Of a stretch of DNA of 64,000 nucleotides, positions 44,640 to 52,929 are shown piece after piece; positions within the stretch are counted from its first letter, which is position 1; each line of letters begins with the position of its first letter. The stretch is taken from assembly GCF_049240685.1 (NCBI RefSeq), contig NZ_JBMLSD010000399.1, positions 1 to 64,000 of the forward strand. The letters run 5' to 3'. Position numbers and translations under genes: made by a program. The stretch comes from Flectobacillus sp049240685. Its GTDB lineage: Bacteria > Bacteroidota > Bacteroidia > Cytophagales > Spirosomataceae. The notes under the pieces are model-generated. The model made no database searches and was not told the origin of the DNA. It was given only the letters and a program-made list of their open reading frames with translations.

Positions 44640-45089
44640 TTATCCTAGAAGGGCTTTTACTGTAGCAGAAATAACTTTGCCATCAGCTAATCCAGCCAAC
44701 TCTTTGGTAGCAACACCCATTACTTTTCCCATATCTGAAGGAGCAGAAGCACCTACACGAGCCATAATTTCAGACAATTTTGCCTTTAATTCTTCTTCGG
44801 TTAGTTGTTTTGGCAAAAACTCTTCAATTACAGTCAACTCGGCTTGTTCTTTTTCAGCCAAATCGCTACGACCTTGCGCCACGAATACTTCCATTGAATC
44901 TCTACGTTGTTTGGCTGCTTTTGTCAAGATTTTCATTTCGGCGTCTGTAGACAATTCGCCAGTACTGTTACCAGAAGTTTCTTCTAATAAAATTAAAGAT
45001 TTGATAGCACGAAGCGCTCTCAAACGATCTTGGTCTTTGGCACGCATGGCATCTTTGATACCACTTTCGATATTTGCTTTTAGTGACAT
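44640..45089 (-). CDS. GatB/YqeY domain protein
   Basis: A 149-residue cytoplasmic protein of the YqeY family, related to the C-terminal tRNA-binding domain of GatB. It begins MSLKANIESGIKDAMRAKDQ and carries RLRALRAIKSLILLEETSG and GASAPSDMGKVMGVATKELAG. The role is not established, though a link to tRNA or amidotransferase function is often assumed. Downstream comes cvpA. Confidence 0.92.
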   Translation of the reverse strand: MSLKANIESGIKDAMRAKDQDRLRALRAIKSLILLEETSGNSTGELSTDAEMKILTKAAKQRRDSMEVFVAQGRSDLAEKEQAELTVIEEFLPKQLTEEELKAKLSEIMARVGASAPSDMGKVMGVATKELAGLADGKVISATVKALLG

Positions 45090-45139
45090 AGTTCTATTTG
45101 ATAAATAATTATTTTAAAATTAAGTGGGTATTCGATGTA

Positions 45140-45225
45140 AGAATTAGGCAAAAAAGTTTCTATTATTTTATGAGAAATACTATTTAACCTTTAGCCTACC
45201 GCATAAAGCCTGAAGCCAAAAGCAT
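45140..45225. repeat. Degenerate AGGCA-type repeat
   Basis: GAATTAGGCAAAAAAGTTTC on the left and TTAGCCTACCGCATAAAGCCTG on the right. It is a diverged copy of the dispersed family in the 45090-45452 gap; the rest of that gap must hold the pdxJ promoter, which I could not pin down. Confidence 0.4.
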
Positions 45226-45452
45226 ATCATCAACTCGCTCATTGCCCCGAAAACCAATTGCTGAAACCCGATACCCAAAATACTGTTTCTTACTTTTGAA
45301 CAAAAATCATCCGCAAAACATTTCCATAACAGGAGCTATGCTATAACTTCACAGAAATTTTGTACAGTTTTTACAAAAATACAAAACTATTCAATCATTC
45401 ACCATTACTCTCGACATTCGAGCACTTTTGTCGAGCATTGCTTTTGAATACT

Positions 45453-46220
45453 ATGACTAAACTTAGTGTAAATATCAACAAGATTGCTACCATTCGTAAC
45501 TCAAGAGGTGGCAACAATCCTAATGTGGTTAAAGTCGCTATGGACTGCGAGCGCTTTGGTGCAGAAGGTATTACAGTACACCCTCGTCCTGACGAGCGCC
45601 ATATTCGTTATCAGGATGTATATGATTTGAAAGAAATCGTCACCACCGAGTTCAATATCGAAGGTAACCCTACCGAAGGCAAGTTTGTAGAGTTGGTATT
45701 AGCTACCAAACCCACGCAAGTAACCCTTGTGCCTGATGCGCTTGGCGCTATTACATCAAATGCAGGATGGGATACAATTACGCATAAAAGTCGCTTGCAA
45801 GATTTAATTGCGATGTTTAAGGAAGCAGGAATTCGTACCTCAATTTTTGTGGATGCCGACGAGCGTATGGTTGAAGGGGCTAAAGCAACAGGTACAGACC
45901 GAATCGAGCTTTACACCGAACCTTATGCAGAACATTACGCACAAAATCGTGAAGCTGCGATTAAGGATTTTATCAGTGCTGCTAAAGTGGCTAATCAACT
46001 AGGTTTGGGCATCAATGCTGGACATGATTTGAGTTTGGAAAACCTTCGTTACTTCCAACAAAATATTCCTAACCTTTTGGAAGTGTCTATTGGTCATGCC
46101 TTGGTATGTGATGCGCTCTATTATGGACTAGAAAATACCGTACAATTGTATCTAAGAGAAACAAAAGCTATAGATCAAAGAAAGAGTGTCAGGGTTTTAT
46201 CACACCCCACTTCCATTTAA
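45453..46220 (+). CDS. pdxJ: Pyridoxine 5'-phosphate synthase
   Basis: A 255-residue TIM-barrel enzyme that condenses 1-deoxyxylulose 5-phosphate with 3-amino-2-oxopropyl phosphate to form pyridoxine phosphate. GITVHPRPDERHI (39-51, with His43, Arg45, His50) and GLGINAGHDLSLENL near the C-terminus are diagnostic. ATG at 45453 (MTKLSVNINKIATIRNSRGG) is chosen; an in-frame ATG at 45360 would add 31 unlike residues. Downstream lies a candidate small RNA. Confidence 0.96.
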   Translation: MTKLSVNINKIATIRNSRGGNNPNVVKVAMDCERFGAEGITVHPRPDERHIRYQDVYDLKEIVTTEFNIEGNPTEGKFVELVLATKPTQVTLVPDALGAITSNAGWDTITHKSRLQDLIAMFKEAGIRTSIFVDADERMVEGAKATGTDRIELYTEPYAEHYAQNREAAIKDFISAAKVANQLGLGINAGHDLSLENLRYFQQNIPNLLEVSIGHALVCDALYYGLENTVQLYLRETKAIDQRKSVRVLSHPTSI

Positions 46221-46269
46221 CATCAATTTTCAGCAATTGTAAAATAAATACATATTTCATCCATTGACT

Positions 46270-46301
46270 TTTGTCAATATATGTTACTACAGATAATTTT
46301 G
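46270..46301 (+). promoter_or_regulatory. Promoter of the candidate small RNA
   Basis: TTTG (46270-46273), 20-bp spacer and an exact TAATTTTG -7 box (46294-46301), giving a predicted start near 46308. The -7 box also lies in the left arm of a perfect 10-bp inverted repeat ATAATTTTGT / ACAAAATTAT (46293-46302, 46322-46331). A small hairpin ATTGAC-TTTT-GTCAAT (46263-46278) just upstream could end pdxJ transcription. Confidence 0.6.
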
Positions 46302-46306
46302 TAATT

Positions 46307-46467
46307 ACTAAATAACTAATCACAAAATTATTGAACCTACTTACTTAGTGGCGGCTGAGGAGAAGGTTAATTAAAATTGTTAGAACTTCTGACTAACTAT
46401 ATGAACTCATTGTACAAAGTGGCGGCTTTGGAAAATAGGGTTCTATGTTGTCAGAAGTTTTTTTTTA
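46307..46467 (+). ncRNA. Candidate structured small RNA with twin TGGCGG hairpins
   Basis: About 160 nt between pdxJ and a convergent gene, preceded by a good promoter. Hairpin 1: CTTAG-TGGCGG-CTGAG (46344-46359) within outer stem AACCT / AGGTT. Hairpin 2: CAAAG-TGGCGG-CTTTG (46415-46430), nested in GAAC / GTTC and in a 10-bp stem AACTTCTGAC / GTCAGAAGTT (46384-46393, 46450-46459) that ends in a run of nine T, like a terminator. The two apical stems differ in sequence but keep pairing while the hexaloop is identical. I do not recognise the RNA family. A structured 3' UTR of pdxJ is the main alternative. Confidence 0.55.
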
Positions 46468-46827
46468 CATCTCCTTATCTCCTAACATTTCCTGTCCTTG
46501 AACTACCACCTTTATTCCTACTACATTTCCATCTTTTCTGATAAAAAATACAGCAGCACCATAATTGGCTTCTTCAAATTCATCATCTTGCTTCTTAGTC
46601 AACTTGGTCTCAGGATAATCTCCTGCCAATGCCACCAATGATCCATTTTTGTAATAAATTTTGATTTTAGGAATCTGGTCATTGGCTTGCATTATATAAT
46701 TCCCAAAATAATCTTTGAAGCTCAATGAATCAGCATGTACTGAAATAGTCTGAGAAATCGTGATGTCAGACAACTGAGCTGTAGGCTGTCCTACCGAAAG
46801 CAACGAGGCGATAAGTAAATGATGCAT
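46465..46827 (-). CDS. Hypothetical secreted protein (120 aa)
   Basis: A 120-residue protein with a short hydrophobic N-terminus (MHHLLIASLLSVGQPTAQ) likely to be a signal peptide. The mature part (YFGNYIMQANDQIPKIKIYYKNGSL...FEEANYGAAVFFIRKDGNVV) weakly resembles DUF3471-type beta-sandwich tails found behind beta-lactamase-like proteins; this is a tentative match. It is convergent with the candidate small RNA, whose T run touches its stop codon. Confidence 0.65.
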   Translation of the reverse strand: MHHLLIASLLSVGQPTAQLSDITISQTISVHADSLSFKDYFGNYIMQANDQIPKIKIYYKNGSLVALAGDYPETKLTKKQDDEFEEANYGAAVFFIRKDGNVVGIKVVVQGQEMLGDKEM

Positions 46828-47074
46828 GGTTAAAATGTTTGAGTTTATTCAGAAATTTGGGAAAGAAACCTTATACTATCAATTCATTTTCAAATATTTA
46901 ACAAGAATATAAATTTTACTTTTTGTAATCGAACATTTCTTTGGGCAATGCCTACACACCATTGATAAGGAAAAACAGTAGTTCTTATTACACTCCTCGA
47001 TAGATAAATCTCGTTAGAAGATTTTTCATCAACAAGATACCAAATTCTCTACAAAACTAAATTTATTATTAAAA

Positions 47075-47120
47075 AAATTACATAAAAATAGTATGCAAGC
47101 ATAATATTTTTATGTAATTT
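47075..47120. promoter_or_regulatory. 46-bp near-perfect palindrome upstream of the beta-oxidation operon
   Basis: Arms AAATTACATAAAAATA (47075-47090) and TATTTTTATGTAATTT (47105-47120) are perfect reverse complements. The 14-bp centre contains the nested TATGC-AA-GCATA, so only one pair and the central AA fail symmetry. It ends 54 bp before the thiolase ATG and includes a -7-like TAATTTTA. A regulator-binding site is likely (inference). The rest of the 46828-47174 gap shows nothing. Confidence 0.65.
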
Positions 47121-47174
47121 TAGCAATAGTTTTTCTTCTCTAGTATTCAAATCATCAAAAACTAGCTTTTAACT

Positions 47175-48380
47175 ATGAACGAAGCTTATATCTATGATGC
47201 CGTTCGCACCCCTCGTGGAAGAGGTAAATCTGATGGCTCACTACACGATATTCAACCTGTACAATTGGCTCAACAAGTATTAGAACAACTCCGTGACCGT
47301 AACCAACTCGATACCTCGTTGGTCGATGATGTAATTATGGGTTGTGTCACACCTATTGGCGAACAAGGTGCCGATATTGCTCGTACAGCAGTATTGGCAG
47401 CAGGTTATCCACAGTCGGTCGCGGGAGTTCAAATCAACCGTTTTTGTTCTTCTGGTTTGGAGGCAGTAAATATGGCAGCGGCTTATATCATGTCGGGTCA
47501 ACAAGAATTGATCATTGCAGGAGGTATCGAGTCGATGTCGCGTGTAGCGATGGGTGCTGATGGTGGCGCTATGATGATGAATCCACAGCTTATCGCAACC
47601 CACAAATTTGTTCCTCAAGGTATCTCAGCAGACTTAATAGCTACAAAATATGGTTATTCACGTCAGGCAGTTGACCAATTTGCCGTAATATCACAGCAAC
47701 GCGCAGCCGCTGCGCACGCAGATGGCCGCTTCAGCCATTCAATGTTTGGGGTAAAAGATGAAATCGGTATAGAGGTGCTCAACTACGATGAAGGTATGCG
47801 TCCAGACACCACCGTAGAAGGTTTGGCCAAATTGCGCCCTTCTTTTGAAATGATGGGACAAATGGGACTCGACCAGTTGGCGCTGATGAAATATCCAGAA
47901 CTTAATGAAATCAATCACGTACATCACGCAGGAAACTCCTCACAAATTGTGGATGGTTCTGCGGGAATATTGATAGGAAATAAAGCTATTGGAGAAAAAT
48001 TAGGACTAAAACCAAGAGCAAAAATCTCTGCTTTTGGGGTTTGTGGCTCAGAGCCTACCATTATGCTAACAGGCCCAATACCTGCAACGCAAAAAGTGCT
48101 CAAACGCAATGGAATGAATATTCAAGATATAGATTTATTTGAGATAAATGAGGCGTTTGCGGCTATTCCTATGCTATTTATGGACGTGTTGGGAGTTGAC
48201 CACGGCAAAGTTAATGTAAACGGTGGAGCTATTGCTTTGGGGCATCCACTTGGCGCCACAGGTGCAATCATCTTGATGACACTACTCGACGAATTGGAGC
48301 GTACAGGTAAAGGTACAGGACTTGCCAGTTTATGTATTGGAGGAGGTATGGGAATCGCCACCGTTATTGAGCGTATTTAG
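47175..48380 (+). CDS. Acetyl-CoA C-acyltransferase (beta-ketothiolase)
   Basis: A 401-residue thiolase of the degradative type. The nucleophilic Cys91 lies in QINRFCSSGLEAVN, the second catalytic set in NEAFAAIP, GGAIALGHPLGATG and the C-terminal SLCIGGGMGIATVIERI. It cleaves 3-ketoacyl-CoA with CoA at the end of each beta-oxidation turn. It is the first gene of an operon with the fused hydratase/dehydrogenase 43 bp downstream, in the thiolase-first (fadI/fadA-like) order. A large palindrome lies in its promoter region. Confidence 0.95.
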   Translation: MNEAYIYDAVRTPRGRGKSDGSLHDIQPVQLAQQVLEQLRDRNQLDTSLVDDVIMGCVTPIGEQGADIARTAVLAAGYPQSVAGVQINRFCSSGLEAVNMAAAYIMSGQQELIIAGGIESMSRVAMGADGGAMMMNPQLIATHKFVPQGISADLIATKYGYSRQAVDQFAVISQQRAAAAHADGRFSHSMFGVKDEIGIEVLNYDEGMRPDTTVEGLAKLRPSFEMMGQMGLDQLALMKYPELNEINHVHHAGNSSQIVDGSAGILIGNKAIGEKLGLKPRAKISAFGVCGSEPTIMLTGPIPATQKVLKRNGMNIQDIDLFEINEAFAAIPMLFMDVLGVDHGKVNVNGGAIALGHPLGATGAIILMTLLDELERTGKGTGLASLCIGGGMGIATVIERI

Positions 48381-48423
48381 GGCTTGCTCTATAATACTTA
48401 AATGATGATTCAACTTCTATTTA

Positions 48424-50595
48424 ATGACGACACAAATGATTACTATCAATATCCAAAATAATGTAGCTGTATTGGGTATCAATATCGCCAATCAGCCTAT
48501 GAATGTACTCAACAACGAATCTATTCCTGCGTTGTCTGAGGCACTTGAAAAAGTCTATACTAATCCTGATGTAAAAGGAATCATTCTGACCTCAGAACGA
48601 CCAGAGTTTATTGCAGGAGCAGATTTGAAAATGATTCTTCAAAATAATGGGCGAGCTCCCGAAGAACTTTTCAAGCTTTCGATAAGTCTGAATACCATTT
48701 TCAGAAAAATGGAAACCAACGGCAAGCCTATTGTGGCAGCCATGAATGGCACAGCCTTGGGCGGCGGCTATGAGGTTTGTTTGGCATGTCATCATCGAAT
48801 AGCACTCAACAATCCTAAATCTATCATTGGTTTGCCAGAAGTAACCATTGGCTTGTTGCCAGGTGGAGGTGGTACCCAACGTTTACCACGTATGATTGGA
48901 ATGGAAGCCGCAGCACCGCTATTGCTCGAAGGTAAAAAAGTTTCTCCTAAGGATGCATTGGCTTTTGGTATGGTCAACCAGCTAGCAGATTCTCCAGAGG
49001 AGATGTTTCAGAAAGCTGTAGAATGGATAGAAGCACATCCAATTGCAGTACAGCCTTGGGATGAAATAGATAAAAAAACGGGAAAAATTAAGGCCAGAGA
49101 AAATTTCAAAGTACCAGGCGGAAATGTCTTAACGCCTAAAGGTGTACAACTGATGATGGGCGGGACTGCCATGACCCTTGCCAAAACCCAAGGAAATTAT
49201 CCTGCCCCTATCGAGATAATGTCATGTGTATATGAAGGTTTGCTGGTCAATATAGACCGTGGTATTGTGATAGAAGCCCGTCATTTTGTAAAAGTAGCCA
49301 ACTCGTCTGTTGCCAAAAATCTTATCCGAACAACCTTTTTCGGTCTGAACGAAGTAAATAAAGGAGCAGGCAGACCCAAAAATGTCCCAGCAACGCAAAT
49401 CAACAGTATTGGGATTTTGGGCGCTGGTATGATGGGAGCAGGGATAGCGTATGTGTCAGCAATGGCAGGATTAAAAGTCATATTAAAGGATACTACATTA
49501 GAAAATGCGAAAAAGGGTAAAGACTATTCTCGTAAGCTACTCCAAAAAGGTATAGAACGTGGCAAAATGACTGCCGAGAAAGCTGAACAAATTTTAGCAC
49601 TTATTCAAACTACTGATATTTACGAACCACTTCAGGGCGTAGACCTTATCATTGAGGCGGTGTTTGAAAACCCAAGCCTCAAGGCCGATGTTACACAAGC
49701 AGCTGAAAAGTTTTTACGAGAAGATGGTGTATTTGCTTCTAATACTTCAACGCTTCCTATTACCGAATTAGCTAAAGCGACCCAAAAGCAAGAGAATTTT
49801 ATCGGGATTCACTTCTTTTCACCTGTTGACAAAATGCAATTGGTAGAAATTATCGTTGGCAAACAAACCAGTGACTATGCACTCGCCATGGCAATGGATT
49901 ATGTCAAGAAAATTCGCAAGACACCAATTGTTGTCAATGACTCCAGAGGTTTTTATACTTCGCGAGTATTTAGTACTTATACCGCCGAAGGATTAGAGCT
50001 ATTGAAAGATGGCGTAAATCCTGTAGTTATCGAAAATGTAGCCAAACAAATGGGTTTTCCTGTTGGCCCATTAGCTGTTTCGGATGAGGTAGCTTTAGAT
50101 TTAGCTTACAAAATTTCGCACGAATCAGTTCAAGCTGGTGTATTATCGCCCGACGACACCGCGTATCAAATCAGTAAGCAGTTTACCGAAATGGGACGTT
50201 TAGGTAAAAAAGCAAAAGCAGGCTTTTATGAATATCCTGACCCATCCTCAGGAAAGAAGAAATATCTCTGGGAGGGCCTATCTCAATTATTTCCTTTAAA
50301 TTCAATACAGCCTTCGGCAGAAGAAATAAAACAGCGACTTTTTTATCGCCAAGTACTCGAAACTGTGAAGTGTTTTGAGGAGGGAGTTCTTAGAACACCG
50401 CTCGATGCCGATTTGGGGTCTATTTTTGCTTGGGGATTTCCAGCTTATTTGGGTGGAACACTTTCTTTTGTGGACACAGTAGGAATTGAAAATTTTGTAA
50501 AAGAATGTGACCGCCTTGCAGATACCTACGGAGAACGCTTTAGACCAACAAATCAACTTCGTGAAATGGCAAAAGCAAACAAAGGATTTTATTGA
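48424..50595 (+). CDS. Bifunctional enoyl-CoA hydratase / 3-hydroxyacyl-CoA dehydrogenase
   Basis: A 723-residue FadB/FadJ-type multifunctional enzyme. The N-terminal crotonase part has SERPEFIAGADLKM, GTALGGGYEVCLACHHRIAL and GLPEVTIGLLPGGGGTQRLP, whose two glutamates are the hydratase acid-base pair. The NAD-binding part begins ILGAGMMGAGIAYVSAMAGL (about 336), and EVFENP-like, SNTSTLPIT and GIHFFSPVDKMQLVEII match the dehydrogenase. A C-terminal domain completes the normal length. It forms an operon with the thiolase gene, together giving three of the four beta-oxidation steps. Confidence 0.95.
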   Translation: MTTQMITINIQNNVAVLGINIANQPMNVLNNESIPALSEALEKVYTNPDVKGIILTSERPEFIAGADLKMILQNNGRAPEELFKLSISLNTIFRKMETNGKPIVAAMNGTALGGGYEVCLACHHRIALNNPKSIIGLPEVTIGLLPGGGGTQRLPRMIGMEAAAPLLLEGKKVSPKDALAFGMVNQLADSPEEMFQKAVEWIEAHPIAVQPWDEIDKKTGKIKARENFKVPGGNVLTPKGVQLMMGGTAMTLAKTQGNYPAPIEIMSCVYEGLLVNIDRGIVIEARHFVKVANSSVAKNLIRTTFFGLNEVNKGAGRPKNVPATQINSIGILGAGMMGAGIAYVSAMAGLKVILKDTTLENAKKGKDYSRKLLQKGIERGKMTAEKAEQILALIQTTDIYEPLQGVDLIIEAVFENPSLKADVTQAAEKFLREDGVFASNTSTLPITELAKATQKQENFIGIHFFSPVDKMQLVEIIVGKQTSDYALAMAMDYVKKIRKTPIVVNDSRGFYTSRVFSTYTAEGLELLKDGVNPVVIENVAKQMGFPVGPLAVSDEVALDLAYKISHESVQAGVLSPDDTAYQISKQFTEMGRLGKKAKAGFYEYPDPSSGKKKYLWEGLSQLFPLNSIQPSAEEIKQRLFYRQVLETVKCFEEGVLRTPLDADLGSIFAWGFPAYLGGTLSFVDTVGIENFVKECDRLADTYGERFRPTNQLREMAKANKGFY

Positions 50596-50639
50596 TTTCA
50601 GACTAAAGATTTTTGAATTAGATTTAAGTAGTGTACTTG

Positions 50640-50810
50640 AGGCACAAGGCAGTAAGCTAAAGAAAAAGGCGTTTTTATGAAATTACGAAGGCTTTCAGCT
50701 TTGGTTTTTCGGCTGTGGGTTTCGGGCAAAAGCATGTCTGGAGTTTTTAAAAATATTTTAACACTTTGCCTAAAGCCTAGGGCTTACAGCCCAAAGCACA
50801 TAACTTATTG
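50640..50810. repeat. Diverged AGGCA-type repeats downstream of the beta-oxidation operon
   Basis: GGCACAAGGCAGTAAGCTAAAG, GGCTTTCAGCTTTGG...GGGCAAAAGCATG, and TTTAACACTTTGCCTAAAGCC then TAGGGCTTACAGCCCAAAGC. It combines pieces of the families at 1-783 and 52930-53440. Confidence 0.5.
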
Positions 50811-50858
50811 CTCACGATAACTGAATAAACTTTTTTACCTTAACTAAATTTAAAATAC

Positions 50859-50893
50859 TAGGCTTCGGGATTTTCTCGAAGCCTAATTTTTTG
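50859..50893 (+). terminator. Intrinsic terminator
   Basis: TAGGCTTCG and CGAAGCCTA form a perfect 9-bp stem with a 9-nt loop, followed by ATTTTTTG. It lies about 265 bp after the fused hydratase gene, beyond the repeats, and before cruF. No gene is seen between 50596 and 51042. Confidence 0.8.
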
Positions 50894-51042
50894 TAGCTCC
50901 ATATAGTAGGAATATATCTACTTTTTTAAACCTTTCCGTATAAGATATGTTAGACTAATAAAGGTAACACCCTCATTCATGTGAAACTTTCATTCAACAA
51001 CATTAAAATTTTGACTAGGAATTTTTGAATAAAAAAACATTT

Positions 51043-51732
51043 ATGACAATTCTGCAAGTAAGGCAATTATTAAACGAAAAATATACTCGAATTACTCAGT
51101 TGATTTTAACACTGATGTACATAGTTGGTTTGATTGGGTTACAATTACCTGTATTAAAACCCATTTTTCAAGAATTATCAGCTTTTAATTTGTGGGTATC
51201 AGCATGTTTACTTTTAGTATTTCATCAAGATTTCAACAAAAATTTTATTCTTTTTGGTATAGTGTCCTTTTTGGTTGGATACTGGATTGAAGTAATAGGT
51301 GTGCACACCGGACTTGTTTTTGGTCGCTATCAATATGGTCAAGGATTAGGAACGAAAATAATAGACGTTCCCGTAGTAATTGGAGCCAATTGGTTCATTT
51401 TGGTGTATTGTAGCGGAATAGTTTGGGAAAAATTCAAAGGGCATTTCAACCTCCACATTTCTCCTATTTTACAAGGAATCCTAATTGGTACACTCATGAC
51501 TAGCCTCGACTATTTGATTGAGCCAGTAGCAATAACCTTAGATTTTTGGCAATGGGAAAATCATTTGATTCCTGTCCGCAACTATATAGCATGGTGGATT
51601 ATTGCTTCGATTTTGGGTTATTACTTTAGTATTTCGAAATTTCAAAAACATAACTCATTAGCTATCTTACTATTTATCTTACAATTCGTATTTTTTGCAG
51701 GACATACTATTCTGTTTTTATTGAATAATTGA
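51043..51732 (+). CDS. cruF: Carotenoid biosynthesis protein (CruF-like hydratase)
   Basis: A 229-residue protein with six to seven membrane spans. The conserved block EVIGVHTGLVFGRYQYGQGLGT and DVPVVIGANWFILVY, plus SLDYLIEPVAITLDFWQWEN, are typical of the CruF / DUF422 family, which hydrates the terminal double bond of carotenoids such as gamma-carotene derivatives or bacterioruberin precursors. ATG at 51043 (MTILQVRQLLNEKY) is used; the preceding in-frame TTG is not needed. It sits upstream of a B12-binding MerR regulator. No other crt gene is in the window. Confidence 0.87.
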   Translation: MTILQVRQLLNEKYTRITQLILTLMYIVGLIGLQLPVLKPIFQELSAFNLWVSACLLLVFHQDFNKNFILFGIVSFLVGYWIEVIGVHTGLVFGRYQYGQGLGTKIIDVPVVIGANWFILVYCSGIVWEKFKGHFNLHISPILQGILIGTLMTSLDYLIEPVAITLDFWQWENHLIPVRNYIAWWIIASILGYYFSISKFQKHNSLAILLFILQFVFFAGHTILFLLNN

Positions 51733-51751
51733 ATTAATTTTGTTGAAATAT

Positions 51752-51778
51752 AAAACCTTTTTATTGAACAAAGGTTTT
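51752..51778. promoter_or_regulatory. Inverted repeat between cruF and the MerR regulator
   Basis: AAAACCTTT (51752-51760) and AAAGGTTTT (51770-51778) are perfect 9-bp arms with a 9-nt loop. It could be a weak terminator for cruF or an operator for the MerR gene; the flanking sequence has only a short T run, so this is undecided. Confidence 0.4.
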
Positions 51779-51882
51779 ACCTCTTACCATTTGGATACAC
51801 ATCCAAATTTTAATAAAATATAAGCTAGAATTCCTCTTTTTCTAGTTTGGGTGCTAGGGCATAAAGACCAACAAGACCAATC

Positions 51883-52761
51883 ATGAGCAATTATTCTATC
51901 AAGGATCTCGAACAACTATCGGGCATAAAGGCACATACTCTCAGAATTTGGGAGCAACGATATGATATTCTCAAACCTACGCGTACAGATACTAATATCC
52001 GCACTTATGATGATACGGATTTGAAGTTAGTTTTGAATATAGCCTTACTCAAAGATCATGGATACAAAATTTCGGAGATTGCTCAAATGAGTGCCGAAGA
52101 CATGGCGAAAGAAGTAATGGTAATTTCGGACAAACAAATGAATTATCCTGACCAAATCCATGCGCTTACTATTTCGATGCTAGATTTGGATGAAGAACGT
52201 TTCGAAAAAATTATCAGTACCAATACGCTACAGTTTGGATTCGAAAATATGATGATTAATATCATCTATCCATTCTTAAGCCGTATCGGTACTTTGTGGA
52301 TGACAGGTTCAATTGGCCCTGCGCAAGAGCATTTTATCTCAAATCTGATTCGTCAAAAAATCATTGTGGCCATTGATGGTCAATTACCATCGTTGAGAAT
52401 GGGTGCAAAAAAATATTTATTGTTCTTGCCAGAAGGAGAATTGCACGAAACAAGCTTACTTTTTGCCAATTACTTAGTGCGTGCACGACAAAATAAAGTT
52501 GTGTATCTAGGCCAAAGTTTGCCTTTCGAAGAATTAGTTTTTGCTTACAACGTTCACAAGCCCGACTATTTGTTCACGGTAATTACGAGCGTACCTGCCC
52601 AAGATGAGATTCAAAAGTTTGTATACAAATTAGCTCATACATTCCCTAATACCAAAATATTAATAACTGGTTATCAGGTAATTGGGCAAGATATTGATTG
52701 TCCAGACAATGTCGAAATTCTCACTCAAGTAAAACATCTTATCGATTTTGCAGAAGAATAA
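51883..52761 (+). CDS. MerR-family regulator with cobalamin-binding domain (CarH/LitR-like)
   Basis: A 292-residue regulator. N-terminal MerR winged helix: YSIKDLEQLSGIKAHTLRIW then EQRYDILKPTRT (about 4-35). The middle helical bundle carries the light-sensor signature W139-x9-E149-H150 (MTGSIGPAQ between), and the cobalamin fold has His188 in GELHETSL, in the position of the lower axial cobalt ligand. CarH-type proteins with adenosylcobalamin repress carotenoid genes in the dark and release DNA in light. The cruF gene next door fits that role, which is inferred. Confidence 0.9.
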   Translation: MSNYSIKDLEQLSGIKAHTLRIWEQRYDILKPTRTDTNIRTYDDTDLKLVLNIALLKDHGYKISEIAQMSAEDMAKEVMVISDKQMNYPDQIHALTISMLDLDEERFEKIISTNTLQFGFENMMINIIYPFLSRIGTLWMTGSIGPAQEHFISNLIRQKIIVAIDGQLPSLRMGAKKYLLFLPEGELHETSLLFANYLVRARQNKVVYLGQSLPFEELVFAYNVHKPDYLFTVITSVPAQDEIQKFVYKLAHTFPNTKILITGYQVIGQDIDCPDNVEILTQVKHLIDFAEE

Positions 52762-52767
52762 AATAGG

Positions 52768-52911
52768 CTGCATAAAGATTTTTTGAGATAATCCCTTTTG
52801 TATATTAAATTTAGATTTCGGAAATATGGCATACTTTCGCAGCCCTTATTTTATAAAAAGTTAGAACGTAACTTCTATTTTTCCGAAATCTAAACTCCTT
52901 CGTATAGTCCT
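52768..52911. mobile_element. MITE-like family member
   Basis: Perfect 15-bp inverted arms TTTAGATTTCGGAAA (52810-52824) and TTTCCGAAATCTAAA (52880-52894), followed by CTCCTTCGTATAGTCC, which resembles the terminal repeat of the element at 14094-14250. The left end is poorly defined. Confidence 0.5.
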
Positions 52912-52929
52912 AATTACTAATGTAAAATA

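Noticed and set aside
46293..46331. Perfect inverted repeat ATAATTTTGT / ACAAAATTAT as part of the small RNA structure
   Set aside because: Its left arm is better explained as the -7 promoter element, so it was placed outside the predicted transcript, though an operator role remains possible.
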